A stretch of DNA of 64,000 bases from Cronobacter universalis NCTC 9529 (GCF_001277175.1 NZ_CP012257.1:1054001-1118000), one strand, 5' to 3'; positions 42,974-52,833 are shown, numbered from the stretch's first letter. The notes: generated by a model from the sequence alone, not told the origin. Numbers and translations: made by a program.

Positions 42974-43303
42974 TTAGTGAACCATCATGTTGTAATTCAG
43001 GTTCCACATAATCCAGATAGAGCCTACCACTACTATCGCGATAATCAGCAACGTAAAGACAAAGGCTACCAGGTTCCAGCGCTCCTCAGAGGAGGCGTTC
43101 ATGTGCAGGAAGCACACCAGGTGAACCAGAATCTGTACGACTGCGGTTGCCACGACCACACCCAGCAGGGTGCCGTGAGACGCGGAGCCGTTCATGACCA
43201 TCCAGAACGGGATTACCGTCAGAATAACCGACAGGATAAACCCGATCAGGTACGTCTTGACGCCACCGTGGTGGGCGCCGTTGTGATCGGTTGAATGACT
43301 CAT
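42974..43303 (-). CDS. cyoD: Cytochrome bo3 subunit IV
   Basis: Small accessory subunit of the ubiquinol oxidase, thought to aid assembly around the copper site. The 109 residues equal E. coli CyoD, with an N-terminal polar segment [18 protein letters not shown] and three membrane helices ([66 protein letters not shown]). Its ATG shares one base with the cyoC stop (TAATG). Confidence 0.96.
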   Translation of the reverse strand: MSHSTDHNGAHHGGVKTYLIGFILSVILTVIPFWMVMNGSASHGTLLGVVVATAVVQILVHLVCFLHMNASSEERWNLVAFVFTLLIIAIVVVGSIWIMWNLNYNMMVH

Positions 43304-43920
43304 TACATCGCCCCCATCAGATAGACTACAGAGAACACACAGATCCACACGACATCCAGGAAGTGCCAGAACATGCTCAGGCACATCAGACGCGCGCGGT
43401 TATTGTGGGTCAGACCGCGGCGGGAGACGTGAATCATCATCACGACCATCCAGATAAGGCCAGAGGTTACGTGGATACCGTGGGTGCCGACCAGAGTAAA
43501 GAACGCTGACAGGAAGCCGCTCTTATCCGGGCCGAAGCCTTCCGCGATCAGATGATGGAATTCATAGATTTCCATCGCCACGAACCCTGCGCCGAACAGG
43601 AAGGTCAGGGCGAGCCAGGACATCACCTGGCTCTGTTTGTCTTTATTCATGGCGATCATCGCCATGCCATACGTGATGGAGGAGAACAACAGCAGGAAAG
43701 TTTCAACCAGCACAAATGGCAGTTCGAAAATGTCTTTCCCGGTCGGGCCCCCCGCCGTGCCGTTCACGAGAACGGCATAGGTGGCAAACAGACATGCAAA
43801 GAGAATGCAGTCGCTCATCAGGTAGATCCAGAAGCCAAAGACCTTATTGGCTCCTGCATCGTGGTGCCCATGCTCATGGCTGCCATGGGCAAGTTCGTGA
43901 TTAATGCTCTCAGTTGACAT
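43303..43920 (-). CDS. cyoC: Cytochrome bo3 subunit III
   Basis: Third core subunit of the ubiquinol oxidase in the inner membrane; five helices, no redox centre. The 205 residues (E. coli 204) begin with a His-rich N-terminus ([43 protein letters not shown]) and include [32 protein letters not shown]. Its start lies 11 bases inside the end of cyoB, and its stop overlaps the cyoD start. Confidence 0.96.
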   Translation of the reverse strand: MSTESINHELAHGSHEHGHHDAGANKVFGFWIYLMSDCILFACLFATYAVLVNGTAGGPTGKDIFELPFVLVETFLLLFSSITYGMAMIAMNKDKQSQVMSWLALTFLFGAGFVAMEIYEFHHLIAEGFGPDKSGFLSAFFTLVGTHGIHVTSGLIWMVVMMIHVSRRGLTHNNRARLMCLSMFWHFLDVVWICVFSVVYLMGAM

Positions 43921-45901
43921 TTTTCAGCCCTGCTTTGGTGATTTCTTCGAAGTGCTGGTTTTCCAGTTTCTCAACGGTGGCTACCGGTACGTAGTAATCC
44001 ACGTCTTCATCGAAGCTCTTCGCAATCCAGGTAATAACGATACCCGCGAAGCCCACGATAGCCAGCCACCAGATGTGCCAGATCATCGCGAAGCCAAAGA
44101 TGGTGCTGAACGCGCCAATGAAAATGCCCGCTGCGCTGTTCTTCGGCATATGAATTTCTTCATAGTGCGCCGGCTGCTTGTAAGCTTCACCTTTGTCTTT
44201 CATTTCCCAGAACGCGTCGCGCTCGTGGATTTCAGGCACTACTGCGAAGTTATAGAACGGCGGCGGAGAAGAGGTTGCCCACTCCAGCGTACGGCCGCCC
44301 CACGGGTCGCCAGTCAGGTCACGGTTCAGGTGACGGTCACGGATACTTACGTAGATCTGCAGGATGATGCACAGGATACCGCACGCGATCAGCAGCGCAC
44401 CGATTTCCGCGACAATCATCAGCGGCTGGAACATCGGGTCGATGTTCTGGCTCACACGACGCGTCATCCCCATGAAGCCCATGGCGTACAGCGGCATAAA
44501 GGTTACGAAGAAGCCGATGATCCAGAACCAGAACGCACGGATGCCCCAGGTTTCGTTCATCTTGTAGCCAAAGGCTTTCGGCCACCAGTAGCTCATGCCC
44601 GCGAAGCAACCAAATACCACGCCGCCGATGATGACGTTATGGAAGTGCGCAATCAGGAACAGGCTGTTGTGCAGTACGAAGTCTGCGCCCGGTACCGCCA
44701 GCAGCACGCCGGTCATACCACCGATGGAGAAGGTGATGATGAAGCCGATAGTCCACAGCATAGAGGAGTGGAACTGAATGCGGCCCTGATACATGGTAAA
44801 CAGCCAGTTGAAGATCTTCACCCCGGTCGGGATGGCGATAATCATCGTGGTGATACCAAAGAAGGCGTTAACGTTCGCGCCACTACCCATGGTGAAGAAG
44901 TGGTGCAGCCACACGATGAACGACAGCACGGTAATCGCGATGGTCGCCCAAACGAGGGAGGTGTAACCAAACAGACGTTTCTTCGAGAAGGTGGAGGTGA
45001 TTTCAGAGAACACACCAAACACCGGCAGAACCAGGATGTACACTTCCGGATGGCCCCAGGCCCAGATCAGGTTCACGTACATCATCATGTTGCCGCCCAT
45101 ATCATTGGTAAAGAAATGGGTGCCCAGATAGCGGTCCAGGGTTAGCAACGCGATAGTGACGGTCAGGATCGGGAAGGAGACGATAATCAGGACGTTAGTA
45201 CACAGCGACGCCCAGGTGAATACCGGCATTTTGAACATGGTCATGCCCGGCGCACGCATCTTCAGAATGGTCACGAAGAAGTTGATACCGGTCAGTGTCG
45301 TACCAATACCGGAGAGCTGGAGACTCCAGATCCAGTAGTCCACCCCAACGCCCGGACTGTACTCAATACCCGAGAGCGGCGGATAAGCCACCCAACCGGT
45401 CTGAGCAAACTCGCCCACGCCCAGAGAGACGTTCACCAGAATTACCCCGACAACGGTGAACCAGAAGCTCAGGTTGTTCAGGAACGGATAAGCCACGTCG
45501 CGCGCGCCGATCTGCAGCGGAACCACCAGGTTCATCAGACCGATAACGAACGGCATCGCCACGAAGAAGATCATAATAACGCCGTGGGCGGTAAAGATCT
45601 GATCGTAGTGATGCGGCGGCAGGAACCCGGCTTCGCCGGAGGCCGCCAGCAATTGCTGGGTACGCATCATGATGGCGTCCGCGAAGCCGCGAACCAGCAT
45701 CACGATAGCCACGAGGATATACATGACCCCGAGACGTTTGTGGTCCACAGACGTGAGCCACTCGTTCCACAGATAAGACCACTTACCGAAGTAAGTGATA
45801 GCTGCAACTAGCGCCAGTCCCCCGACGATAATGGCAGCCACCGTAACCATGATAATCGGCTCATGGTACGGGATTGCATCCAGTGTAAGTTTTCCGAACA
45901 T
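43910..45901 (-). CDS. cyoB: Cytochrome bo3 subunit I
   Basis: Catalytic heme-copper oxidase subunit that oxidises ubiquinol, reduces oxygen to water and pumps protons. The 663 residues equal E. coli CyoB and contain 15 hydrophobic helices. Visible elements: [20 protein letters not shown] with a heme-ligand His, [22 protein letters not shown] with the CuB His and cross-linked Tyr and the proton-channel Glu, WLHHFFTMG with two further CuB His, and [17 protein letters not shown] with the heme O and heme B ligands. The R-rich end of ubiquinol oxidases is also present. Confidence 0.98.
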   Translation of the reverse strand: MFGKLTLDAIPYHEPIIMVTVAAIIVGGLALVAAITYFGKWSYLWNEWLTSVDHKRLGVMYILVAIVMLVRGFADAIMMRTQQLLAASGEAGFLPPHHYDQIFTAHGVIMIFFVAMPFVIGLMNLVVPLQIGARDVAYPFLNNLSFWFTVVGVILVNVSLGVGEFAQTGWVAYPPLSGIEYSPGVGVDYWIWSLQLSGIGTTLTGINFFVTILKMRAPGMTMFKMPVFTWASLCTNVLIIVSFPILTVTIALLTLDRYLGTHFFTNDMGGNMMMYVNLIWAWGHPEVYILVLPVFGVFSEITSTFSKKRLFGYTSLVWATIAITVLSFIVWLHHFFTMGSGANVNAFFGITTMIIAIPTGVKIFNWLFTMYQGRIQFHSSMLWTIGFIITFSIGGMTGVLLAVPGADFVLHNSLFLIAHFHNVIIGGVVFGCFAGMSYWWPKAFGYKMNETWGIRAFWFWIIGFFVTFMPLYAMGFMGMTRRVSQNIDPMFQPLMIVAEIGALLIACGILCIILQIYVSIRDRHLNRDLTGDPWGGRTLEWATSSPPPFYNFAVVPEIHERDAFWEMKDKGEAYKQPAHYEEIHMPKNSAAGIFIGAFSTIFGFAMIWHIWWLAIVGFAGIVITWIAKSFDEDVDYYVPVATVEKLENQHFEEITKAGLKNVN

Positions 45902-45920
45902 CGTATTATTCCTCGGCCCC

Positions 45921-46868
45921 TTAGTGAGAGGTTTCCGCGTGATTCATGTCCATGCCTTCCATGCCTTCGTGGGCGTTATGCTCCCCTTCAGACTGAGTCA
46001 TATCCATGCTCTTCCCAGGTCCCATGAATTTGTTAATGACATCTTTAAACAAATCCGGTTTTACGCTGGAGAAGTATTCGACTTTGTTGTATTCGCTCGG
46101 GGCCGCCAGCTTGTCGTAGGTCGCCATATCGTTAATGGTTTTGCCAGACTGCTTCGCTTTGGCCACCCACTGGTTGAAGGTCTCGTTATCCGGCGTGGCG
46201 ATTGCCTTGAACTTCATGCCGGAGAAACCTGCACCACTGTAGTTAGCAGAAATACCGTCGTAGGTGCCGGCTTCGTTCGCAATCAGGTGCAGTTTGGTCT
46301 GCATACCTGCCATTGCGTAGATCTGGCTACCCAGGCGCGGAATAAAGAAGGAGTTCATCACCGAGTTGGAGGTGATTTTGAATTCCACAGGCGTGTTCGC
46401 CGGGAACGCGATTTCATTAACCGTTGCGATACCCTGCTCCGGATAAATGAAGAACCACTTCCAGTCCATTGCGATAACTTCGATGGTCACCGGCTTCGCA
46501 TCGTGATCCAGCGGACGGCTGGGTTCGAGCGAGTGCGTGGTTTTCCATGTCAGTACTGCAAGGAAAATGATGATAAGGATCGGGATGGTCCAGACAACAG
46601 CTTCAACTTTGTTGGAGTGTGACCAGTTGGGGCTGTATTTTGCGTCCTTATTGGTTGCCCGATATTTCCAGGCGAAGCCAATAGCCATCAAGATGGCTGG
46701 AATCACGACAATCAACATCAGCCCGAGGGCGGTCAGTATCAGTGAACGTTGCTCCAGTCCAATCTGTCCTTTGGGGTTGAGAAGCGCAGCATCGCAGCCA
46801 CTGAGTAAAACAGTGCCTGCGAATAATGACAGCAGTCCCAAACTTTTATTGTATTTCCTGAGTCTCAT
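45921..46868 (-). CDS. cyoA: Cytochrome bo3 subunit II
   Basis: Ubiquinol oxidase subunit II, a lipoprotein in the inner membrane with a periplasmic cupredoxin domain that lacks CuA. The 315-residue precursor has the signal and lipobox [24 protein letters not shown] (Cys at about 25), two membrane helices (about 40-65 and 85-110) and the C-terminal beta domain with [59 protein letters not shown]. The end is His/Met-rich ([21 protein letters not shown]). It is the first gene of cyoABCDE; E. coli regulates the operon by ArcA, Fnr and Fur. Confidence 0.97.
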   Translation of the reverse strand: MRLRKYNKSLGLLSLFAGTVLLSGCDAALLNPKGQIGLEQRSLILTALGLMLIVVIPAILMAIGFAWKYRATNKDAKYSPNWSHSNKVEAVVWTIPILIIIFLAVLTWKTTHSLEPSRPLDHDAKPVTIEVIAMDWKWFFIYPEQGIATVNEIAFPANTPVEFKITSNSVMNSFFIPRLGSQIYAMAGMQTKLHLIANEAGTYDGISANYSGAGFSGMKFKAIATPDNETFNQWVAKAKQSGKTINDMATYDKLAAPSEYNKVEYFSSVKPDLFKDVINKFMGPGKSMDMTQSEGEHNAHEGMEGMDMNHAETSH

Positions 46869-47388
46869 TTAACGACCTCAATTCAGGGGGATCTGGTGGC
46901 GGTTAAAGTGTGCCGGGCATTTTACGGGAAGGTTACATTACTGTAAACACGAATGGCGCAGTGTCTGCGGGGCGTAACCGGGTTCTGTCGCTACCGTCAC
47001 AGCCAATGCAACAAAATGTAAAATGTAAGCCATGACAGCCACATGGCAAGGGTTATAACAAAATCCTATGTAAAGTAAGGTCAAGACGGGAATTGAGTAT
47101 ATAGGGGAGAAAATAACATACAAGAAATTAACAAGACGGTTTCAAATGAGAAACAATAACGGCGCGGAAATAATTCTTCACCGTGCTGAATCGTTAAAAA
47201 TAATGTCGCACAGAATGATAAACGAAATTATTTAAAGTCTCTGCTACCAAATTTCGATAAATATATCTAAGCAAATCAGATGCTATTTTATTGACCAGTA
47301 AATTGGAACACTTTCTTCGTTGTGCTTTTTTTCTGGCGATAAAAGCAACAAAAAAACAACAAATATTCAGGGTAAAGGATTGATACAC
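46869..47388. promoter_or_regulatory. cyoA-hscC divergent control region
   Basis: This 520-base stretch between two divergent operons contains no credible gene. The half next to hscC (about 47080-47388) is strikingly AT-rich against the surrounding coding DNA. On the minus strand around 47112-47138 two TGTTAATTT and TATGTTATT units lie near each other, resembling an ArcA-type direct repeat that would suit cyo repression. I could not fix either promoter with confidence. A region of about 40 bases of A/T runs precedes hscC (47320-47370). Confidence 0.5.
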
Positions 47389-49089
47389 ATGGAAACAGCA
47401 ACGCCGCTGGTAGGCATCGATCTGGGCACATCCAACAGCGCGGTGGCCTGGTTTAATGACGGACGCGCCACGCTGATTGCCGATGGCCAGACGCGCGTAC
47501 TGACGCCGTCGGTCGTCGGGCTGGACGACGACGGCCATCTGATCGTGGGCGAAGCGGCGAAAGCGCGTCTGGTCAGCCATCCGACGCTCACCCATGCCAG
47601 CTTCAAGCGCTACATGGGCACCGATAAAATTTTTGCGCTCGGCGAACATCGCTTTCGCGCCGAAGAGCTCTCCGCTCTGGTGCTTCGCAAGCTGAAAGCC
47701 GATGCCGAAGTCGCGCTTGGTTGTCCTGTCACCCGCGCGGTCATCACCGTGCCGGCCTGGTTTAACGATATCCAGCGTAAGGCCGTGAAAACCGCAGGCC
47801 ATCTGGCGGGGCTCACGGTTGAGCGGCTGGTGAATGAACCCACGGCGGCCTCGCTCGCCTACGGCCTTGCCGATAACCGCGAGCAAAAATTTCTGGTTTT
47901 CGATCTGGGCGGCGGCACGTTTGACGTTTCCATCGTCGATATGTTTGAAGGCGTGATTGAAGTGCGCGCCAGCAGCGGCGACGCCAGGCTCGGCGGCGAT
48001 GACTTTACCGATATCATCCGCCAGTGGATGCTCTCGCGCTATCCGCACTATCAGCCCTCCGGCGCGCAGGACGAGGCGCAACTGGTGGAAGAGGCCGAAA
48101 ACCTTAAGCGGCAACTGACGCACCAGGCGCTGGCGACCGCCACACTCAGCGCAGGCGGCCAGGAGATGACCTGGACGCTCGACAACGACACCTTAACGGA
48201 GATTTGTCAGCCGCTGCTGGCGCGCCTCAAACAGCCGGTCATCCAGGCGCTGCGCGACGCCCGTTTTGATATCGGCGATCTGGACGATGTGATTCTGGTG
48301 GGCGGCGCCACGCGTATGCCGGTGGTGCGCCAGCTGGCCGCGCGTATGTTTGGCCGCTTCCCGCGCGCCGAACTCAACCCGGATGAAGTCGTCGCGCTCG
48401 GCGCGGGCATCCAGGCGGGGCTCGCCAGCCTTGACGCCGCGCTGGACGACATCGTACTGACCGACGTCATGCCGTATTCGCTTGGCATCGAAACGGCGCG
48501 TCGCAACGGCGAGCGCTATGACAGCGGCTATTTCTTGCCCATTATTGAGCGCAACAGCTTTGTGCCGGTCAGCATGTTCCGCGCTATTTCCACCGTTTAC
48601 GATAACCAGCGCCAGCTGGAGATCGCCGTGTTTCAGGGCGAAGCGCGCCGGGTGGCGGAAAATATTCTGCTCGATAAATTTACGCTCGATGTTCCCGCGC
48701 GCCCGGCGGGCGAGGTGACGGTGGATGTGCGCTTCACCTATACCCTCGACGGCATTCTGGAAGTGGAGTGCAAAGTGGACGGCCAGGAGAGCGCGGCGTC
48801 GCTGGTGATTGAACGCGCGCCCGGCAGCCTTAGCCCGGAGGAGATTAAGCAGCGTCTGGCGCAGCTCGACGCGCTGAAAATTCACCCGCGCGACCGCACG
48901 GAGAACCGGCAGCTGCTGGCGCAGGCGAGCCTGCGCTATGAGCAAACGCTCGGCGAAAGACGCCATCTTATCGATCACTACAGCGCGCGGTTCGAGCAGG
49001 CGCTGGAGAGCCAGGATCTGCGTGAGATCGCGCTCGCGCGCCAGGCGCTGGAGCAGATCCTCGCGCAGTTTGACGACGGGTTGCGCTAA
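47389..49089 (+). CDS. hscC: Hsp70 family chaperone HscC
   Basis: DnaK-type ATPase specialised for few clients; E. coli Hsc62 is linked to sigma70 binding and has weak chaperone activity. The 566 residues are shorter than DnaK (638), as in the HscC group, with a truncated lid. ATPase motifs: VGIDLGTSNSAVAWF (phosphate 1), PAWFNDIQRKAVKTAGHLAG, NEPTAASLAYGL, VFDLGGGTFDVSIVD (phosphate 2) and ILVGGATRMPVVRQL, followed by the beta substrate domain (SLGIETARRNGERYDSGYFLPIIERN). The start at 47389 was chosen for the MetGlu-Thr beginning just before the ATPase; the in-frame codon at 47320 lacks a good ribosome site. It is followed without gap by the J-protein gene (TAATG overlap). Confidence 0.93.
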   Translation: METATPLVGIDLGTSNSAVAWFNDGRATLIADGQTRVLTPSVVGLDDDGHLIVGEAAKARLVSHPTLTHASFKRYMGTDKIFALGEHRFRAEELSALVLRKLKADAEVALGCPVTRAVITVPAWFNDIQRKAVKTAGHLAGLTVERLVNEPTAASLAYGLADNREQKFLVFDLGGGTFDVSIVDMFEGVIEVRASSGDARLGGDDFTDIIRQWMLSRYPHYQPSGAQDEAQLVEEAENLKRQLTHQALATATLSAGGQEMTWTLDNDTLTEICQPLLARLKQPVIQALRDARFDIGDLDDVILVGGATRMPVVRQLAARMFGRFPRAELNPDEVVALGAGIQAGLASLDAALDDIVLTDVMPYSLGIETARRNGERYDSGYFLPIIERNSFVPVSMFRAISTVYDNQRQLEIAVFQGEARRVAENILLDKFTLDVPARPAGEVTVDVRFTYTLDGILEVECKVDGQESAASLVIERAPGSLSPEEIKQRLAQLDALKIHPRDRTENRQLLAQASLRYEQTLGERRHLIDHYSARFEQALESQDLREIALARQALEQILAQFDDGLR

Positions 49090-50429
49090 TGGACGCCTGG
49101 ACGCTACTCGGCCTTGAGCCGACCAAAGATAAAGCCGCGCTGCGCCGCGCGTGGGCGAAGATCGTCAAACAGCATCGCCCGGATCAGGATCCGCATAAAT
49201 ACCAGCAGCTACGCGAAGCCTATGAGGCGGCGCAGCGTTATCAGGCGTATGACGACGAGGAAGAGGGTGAAGAGGCGGATGATGAAAACGTCATCACGTA
49301 TCGCTTTACGCCGCAAACGGCGATAACGGTGCAGGACGCGCCTCTGCCTCAGGCTGAAACGGTGGCCCTCGCAGAGTGGGATGCACAAGCGCTTAACGAA
49401 CAGGCGCAGGCGCTCGCCAACACGATTGTGGCTGACGAGATGGCGGGTTGCCGGCAACTGGAGACGTTTCTGGCTGCCGGACTGCCGGATGCGCTGGCGG
49501 CACGCCGTTATTTCAGCGAGCGGCTTGCCGACGCGCTCTCTCAAGAGCAGTGGCTGACGCGCGGCATGCTGGAGCATGTGGGCAGGCTAATGGGCTGGGA
49601 GCTCGATCACTACCGCAGCACGGCGCTGCCTGACGTGCTGATTTGGGCGCTTGAAGCGCGTATCGCCACGACGGAAGAAGAGTACCGGATGGTGGTGGAG
49701 CGCGGGCAGCATCAGGCGAGCTGGCTGTCGAAAGCCCGCTGGCGGTTGATCAGCGAACCGCAGGCGCCGCTGCCGTGGTGGGGGCGTTTCTGGCCCGGTT
49801 TTCTGGATGAGGCGCGCCAGCGCGCGCGCGCGATGTGCACTGAGCATCCGGGGATGTGGCAGCGCCTGAATCCGGTCATGATTGAGCTTTTATCTGCGCC
49901 TGGCTGGGCGCTGTCACTTTATACCTTTATGGCTGTGCTCTTCTGGGGCAGCGTGCTGGGTTTCCTTGCGATCGACCCGCAGGTGACGGCGGTGGATATC
50001 GGTATCGTCGGCGCGATAGTGGTCGTTTACCTGTTTGGCATACCTTATCTCTGGAACCGCTATCCGGAAGGCAGCCGTCAACGGATCGGCATTCGTGTGG
50101 GCTACGTGTTGTTATCGGTCGCGTTACTTGCCCTTCCGGTGGGAGAGCTTGCGCGATATACCGTCGGGTTTTACCAGAAAAACCATGAAATCACGCCGCT
50201 GCTTTATGTGGTCGTCATTATCGGGGCGGTGCTGGTGGCGTGTTTAAGACCGCGGATGCGGGTGTGGTGGCGCTGGCCCATTGATATTATCTCCGGGCCG
50301 TTGGGGTTTCCTGTAAACCTTATCAGTCAGCTTCCGTGGATAATTAACCTGCTGTTGATTCCGTTCGGCAGCAAAGTGTACAGCGCGATAATAAGCAACA
50401 TGATCACGTTACTACGCTTAGGGTTCTGA
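49089..50429 (+). CDS. Membrane-bound J-domain co-chaperone (DjlB/DjlC type)
   Basis: A 446-residue J-protein that should stimulate HscC, whose stop codon overlaps its ATG by one base. Residues 1-50 form the J domain (MDAWTLLGLEPTKDKAALRRAWAKIVKQ and then HRPDQDPHKYQQLREAYEAA); where canonical J domains have HPD it has RPD at 30-32, with His at 29. An acidic linker (DDEEEGEEADDEN, about 54-68) and a helical middle region follow. The C-terminal half has about four to five hydrophobic segments (about 272-295, 300-320, 335-355, 368-388, 412-432), so the J domain should face the cytoplasm from the inner membrane. E. coli has two such genes, djlB and djlC, near hscC; only one is here. Its end overlaps ampG by 12 bases on the other strand. 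Confidence 0.85.
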   Translation: MDAWTLLGLEPTKDKAALRRAWAKIVKQHRPDQDPHKYQQLREAYEAAQRYQAYDDEEEGEEADDENVITYRFTPQTAITVQDAPLPQAETVALAEWDAQALNEQAQALANTIVADEMAGCRQLETFLAAGLPDALAARRYFSERLADALSQEQWLTRGMLEHVGRLMGWELDHYRSTALPDVLIWALEARIATTEEEYRMVVERGQHQASWLSKARWRLISEPQAPLPWWGRFWPGFLDEARQRARAMCTEHPGMWQRLNPVMIELLSAPGWALSLYTFMAVLFWGSVLGFLAIDPQVTAVDIGIVGAIVVVYLFGIPYLWNRYPEGSRQRIGIRVGYVLLSVALLALPVGELARYTVGFYQKNHEITPLLYVVVIIGAVLVACLRPRMRVWWRWPIDIISGPLGFPVNLISQLPWIINLLLIPFGSKVYSAIISNMITLLRLGF

Positions 50430-51902
50430 ACGCGCGTTACCGTTACGCAGCGCCAGGTAATCCAGCAGGCAGCCGAGCACGATACCAGCAAATGCCAGCA
50501 GTAAACCCGCTTCAAGCAGGGTGACGCCAAAGGTCAACGCGCTCAGGCCGAGCGCGTTGCTGGTAATCACCAGCAGCCAGACGCCAAGCAGCACGCAGCC
50601 AGTCAGCAGCAGACGCAGCGCGAAGCGGTAGCCCGCCGGGTAGGCCTGGCGGCGCAGAAACCCGCCGGTATCGCCCATATACTCCAGCGTTCCCTTGCAC
50701 AGCTGTAACAGCAAAATGCCCGGCACGGCCGCCGCGACCGAGAAAAGATAAAACGTCGGCCAGCCGTAAACTTCCACAAACCAGCCCGCGACAGGGCCGA
50801 CATAGACGCGGCCTACGGCCGAGATCGCCGAAAGCAGGGCGAACTGCGTGGCGGAGAACGATTTATTACAGAGCGTCATCAGCAGCGCCACAAACGCCGC
50901 GGTGCCCATGCCGCCGCACAGGTTTTCAAAGAAGACCGCCGTAGCCATGCTCAGCAGGTCTTTATCCGTGACCGACAGGAGCCAGTAACCCGCGTTCGAG
51001 ACCGCCTGCAGAATGCCGAAAATCAGCAGCGCGCGGAACAGCGAGAGCCGCTGCATCAGCACGCCGCCATACAGCGCGCCGATAATCGTGGCAATCAGCC
51101 CCAGCGTTTTATTCACCATCCCCACCTGGCCGGCGTCAAAGCCGACGCCGCGAATTAAAAAGGTGGTGGTCAGGCTCATGGCGAACGCGTCGCCAAGCTT
51201 ATAGAGCACAATCAGCAGCAGGATAAGCCAGGCGTTATTGCGCCCGAAGAAATCGCGCAGCGGCGCGACCACCGCCTGCTCCAGCGTGCGCGGGGCGGGA
51301 ATTGCCTCGTCTGGTTCAGGCGCAAGCCAGGTGGCGATAAGGCAGGGGATCAGCAGCGCGGCCATCAGCCAGTAGGTGGCCTGCCAGCCGAGCCAGCGGT
51401 CCGCTATCCAGAGCGCGAGACCGCCGGACACCAGCATCGCCAGCCGGTAGCCCAGCACGCTAATCGCAGCGCCGGTTCCGCGTTCGTCTGCGGGCAGTAC
51501 GTCCGTTTTCCAGGCGTCGAACACGATATCCTGCGACGCCGAGCAGAACGCAATCAGCACCGCCAGCGCCGCCATCCAGCGCAGGTGCGTCGAAGGTTCC
51601 AGAAAGCCCATGGCGGCGATGGCGACGAGTAACAGGAGCTGAGTGATAAACAGCCAGCCGCGGCGTCTGCCGAGCAAGGGCGGGGTATAGCGATCCATCA
51701 CTGGCGACCAGAGAAATTTAAAGACGTAAGCCTGACCAACGAGGGAGAAAAAGCCGATGGTTTTCAGATCGATATTTTCGACCGTCATCCAGGCCTGGAG
51801 CGTGCCGGAGGTGAGCGCCAGCGGGAGACCGGAAGCGAAGCCGAGGATCAGTAAAATAGCGGATTTCGGCTGCTGGAAAAGACGTAAATAATGACTGTGC
51901 AT
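50418..51902 (-). CDS. ampG: Muropeptide transporter AmpG
   Basis: Inner-membrane MFS permease that imports GlcNAc-anhydroMurNAc peptides released from the cell wall, needed for wall recycling and for AmpR-dependent beta-lactamase induction. The 494 residues (E. coli 491) contain about 14 hydrophobic helices and the family stretch FQQPKSAILLILGFASGLPLALTSGTLQAWMTVENIDLKTIGFFSLVGQAYVFKFLWSPVMDRY. Start 51902 was preferred over 51947 because MHSHYLRLFQQP matches the family N-terminus. There is no clear Shine-Dalgarno, and a terminator lies just upstream. Confidence 0.95.
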   Translation of the reverse strand: MHSHYLRLFQQPKSAILLILGFASGLPLALTSGTLQAWMTVENIDLKTIGFFSLVGQAYVFKFLWSPVMDRYTPPLLGRRRGWLFITQLLLLVAIAAMGFLEPSTHLRWMAALAVLIAFCSASQDIVFDAWKTDVLPADERGTGAAISVLGYRLAMLVSGGLALWIADRWLGWQATYWLMAALLIPCLIATWLAPEPDEAIPAPRTLEQAVVAPLRDFFGRNNAWLILLLIVLYKLGDAFAMSLTTTFLIRGVGFDAGQVGMVNKTLGLIATIIGALYGGVLMQRLSLFRALLIFGILQAVSNAGYWLLSVTDKDLLSMATAVFFENLCGGMGTAAFVALLMTLCNKSFSATQFALLSAISAVGRVYVGPVAGWFVEVYGWPTFYLFSVAAAVPGILLLQLCKGTLEYMGDTGGFLRRQAYPAGYRFALRLLLTGCVLLGVWLLVITSNALGLSALTFGVTLLEAGLLLAFAGIVLGCLLDYLALRNGNARSEP

Positions 51903-51911
51903 GGGCGGCCG

Positions 51912-51940
51912 TAAAAAAAGCGGCCCGGCGAACCGGGCCT
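51912..51940 (-). terminator. Terminator between yajG and ampG
   Basis: On the minus strand the perfect stem GGCCCGG/CCGGGCC (51933-51939 with 51922-51928) with TTCG loop is followed by GCTTTTTTT, a canonical rho-independent terminator located 17 bases beyond the yajG stop and ten bases before the ampG ATG. It should limit readthrough into ampG. Confidence 0.85.
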
Positions 51941-51956
51941 TTAACAACAGGGATGA

Positions 51957-52535
51957 TTAACGCGCGTTCTGTTTGATGAACTCGTGAATGCTGGTGTCCT
52001 GCGCCATATCGGCGATGGTGTCGCTCAGCACGGAGTTAACGGCGTCGGCGATGTTTTTGTTGCTCGCCTGGAAAGCGCCTTCAACAGAGTAGCTGGCGCG
52101 GTAGTTTTTGGTCATCTTGTTGCCGGTTTTCGCGGTGGCGATGATAGAGATATCCGCTTTGGTGGCGATGTTGTAGCGCACGTTGCCCTGCGATACGTCA
52201 GCATAGAGCTGGTTGACGATGATCTGCAGATCCACCGCGCCGCTAGGGCCAATCATGTAACCGCGGGAGGTCATCTGTTTTTCCAGCACTTCCTGGAGCA
52301 GGAAACGCAGATCGCGGGAGGCGGTCAGCGTCACCAGCTGGTTGTCGCGGGTCACTTTCGCGAGCGCCTGATCCTGACGCTGGTCGGCGCCGTTGATGCT
52401 CACGGTCACGCCCATCAGGCTTGGGTCCTGCTGCGGCAGGGAAATTTTCGGGGAGACTTCAATCGTCGTCGGCGGTGTCGCGCAACCGGCCAGCATAAAA
52501 AGGGCGACGAGCGGGAAGAGTACTTTTTTTAACAT
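51957..52535 (-). CDS. yajG: YajG family lipoprotein
   Basis: A 192-residue lipoprotein of unknown function, the same length as E. coli YajG. The signal MLKKVLFPLVALFMLAGC ends in the lipobox LAGC, with Ala at +2, which indicates outer-membrane sorting. The mature part carries the family segment VSPKISLPQQDPSLMGVTVSINGADQRQDQALAKV and a C-terminal helical region (ASNKNIADAVNSVLSDTIADMAQDTSIHEFIKQNAR). It is divergent from bolA and precedes ampG on the same strand, as in E. coli. Confidence 0.94.
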   Translation of the reverse strand: MLKKVLFPLVALFMLAGCATPPTTIEVSPKISLPQQDPSLMGVTVSINGADQRQDQALAKVTRDNQLVTLTASRDLRFLLQEVLEKQMTSRGYMIGPSGAVDLQIIVNQLYADVSQGNVRYNIATKADISIIATAKTGNKMTKNYRASYSVEGAFQASNKNIADAVNSVLSDTIADMAQDTSIHEFIKQNAR

Positions 52536-52758
52536 GTTCAGGCTCTCAACGGTCCATGGGCAATAAAGAAGAAAATTCCCGCCATCATAGCATCGCCATG
52601 CGCGAGGGGAAGAGGCCAGGCGACTGAAAATACCGCAATCTCTTTTTTATGACCGCCGTCTGGCTTCAGGCCGTGGCAGATTCCCGTAAAACGGCGCTAC
52701 CAGGCGTCAAGCCTGCCATAAAGCGAAGCGGCTGCAAAAGTTAAAATTGTGTTGTTTT

Positions 52759-52787
52759 TTGACAATGGAAACGGTAAAAGCGGCTAA
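52759..52787 (+). promoter_or_regulatory. Putative promoter of bolA
   Basis: TTGACA (52759-52764) is followed after 17 bases by GGCTAA (52782-52787), inside CGGCTAACC. The CGGCTA core resembles the -10 region of the sigmaS-dependent gearbox promoter described for E. coli bolA, while the -35 is a perfect sigma70 hexamer. The rest of the 298-base yajG-bolA gap shows no gene. Confidence 0.5.
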
Positions 52788-52833
52788 CCTTTAAAGTGAT
52801 GGCTGCCATCGCAGCGTTGTCGAGGAGAGTTTT

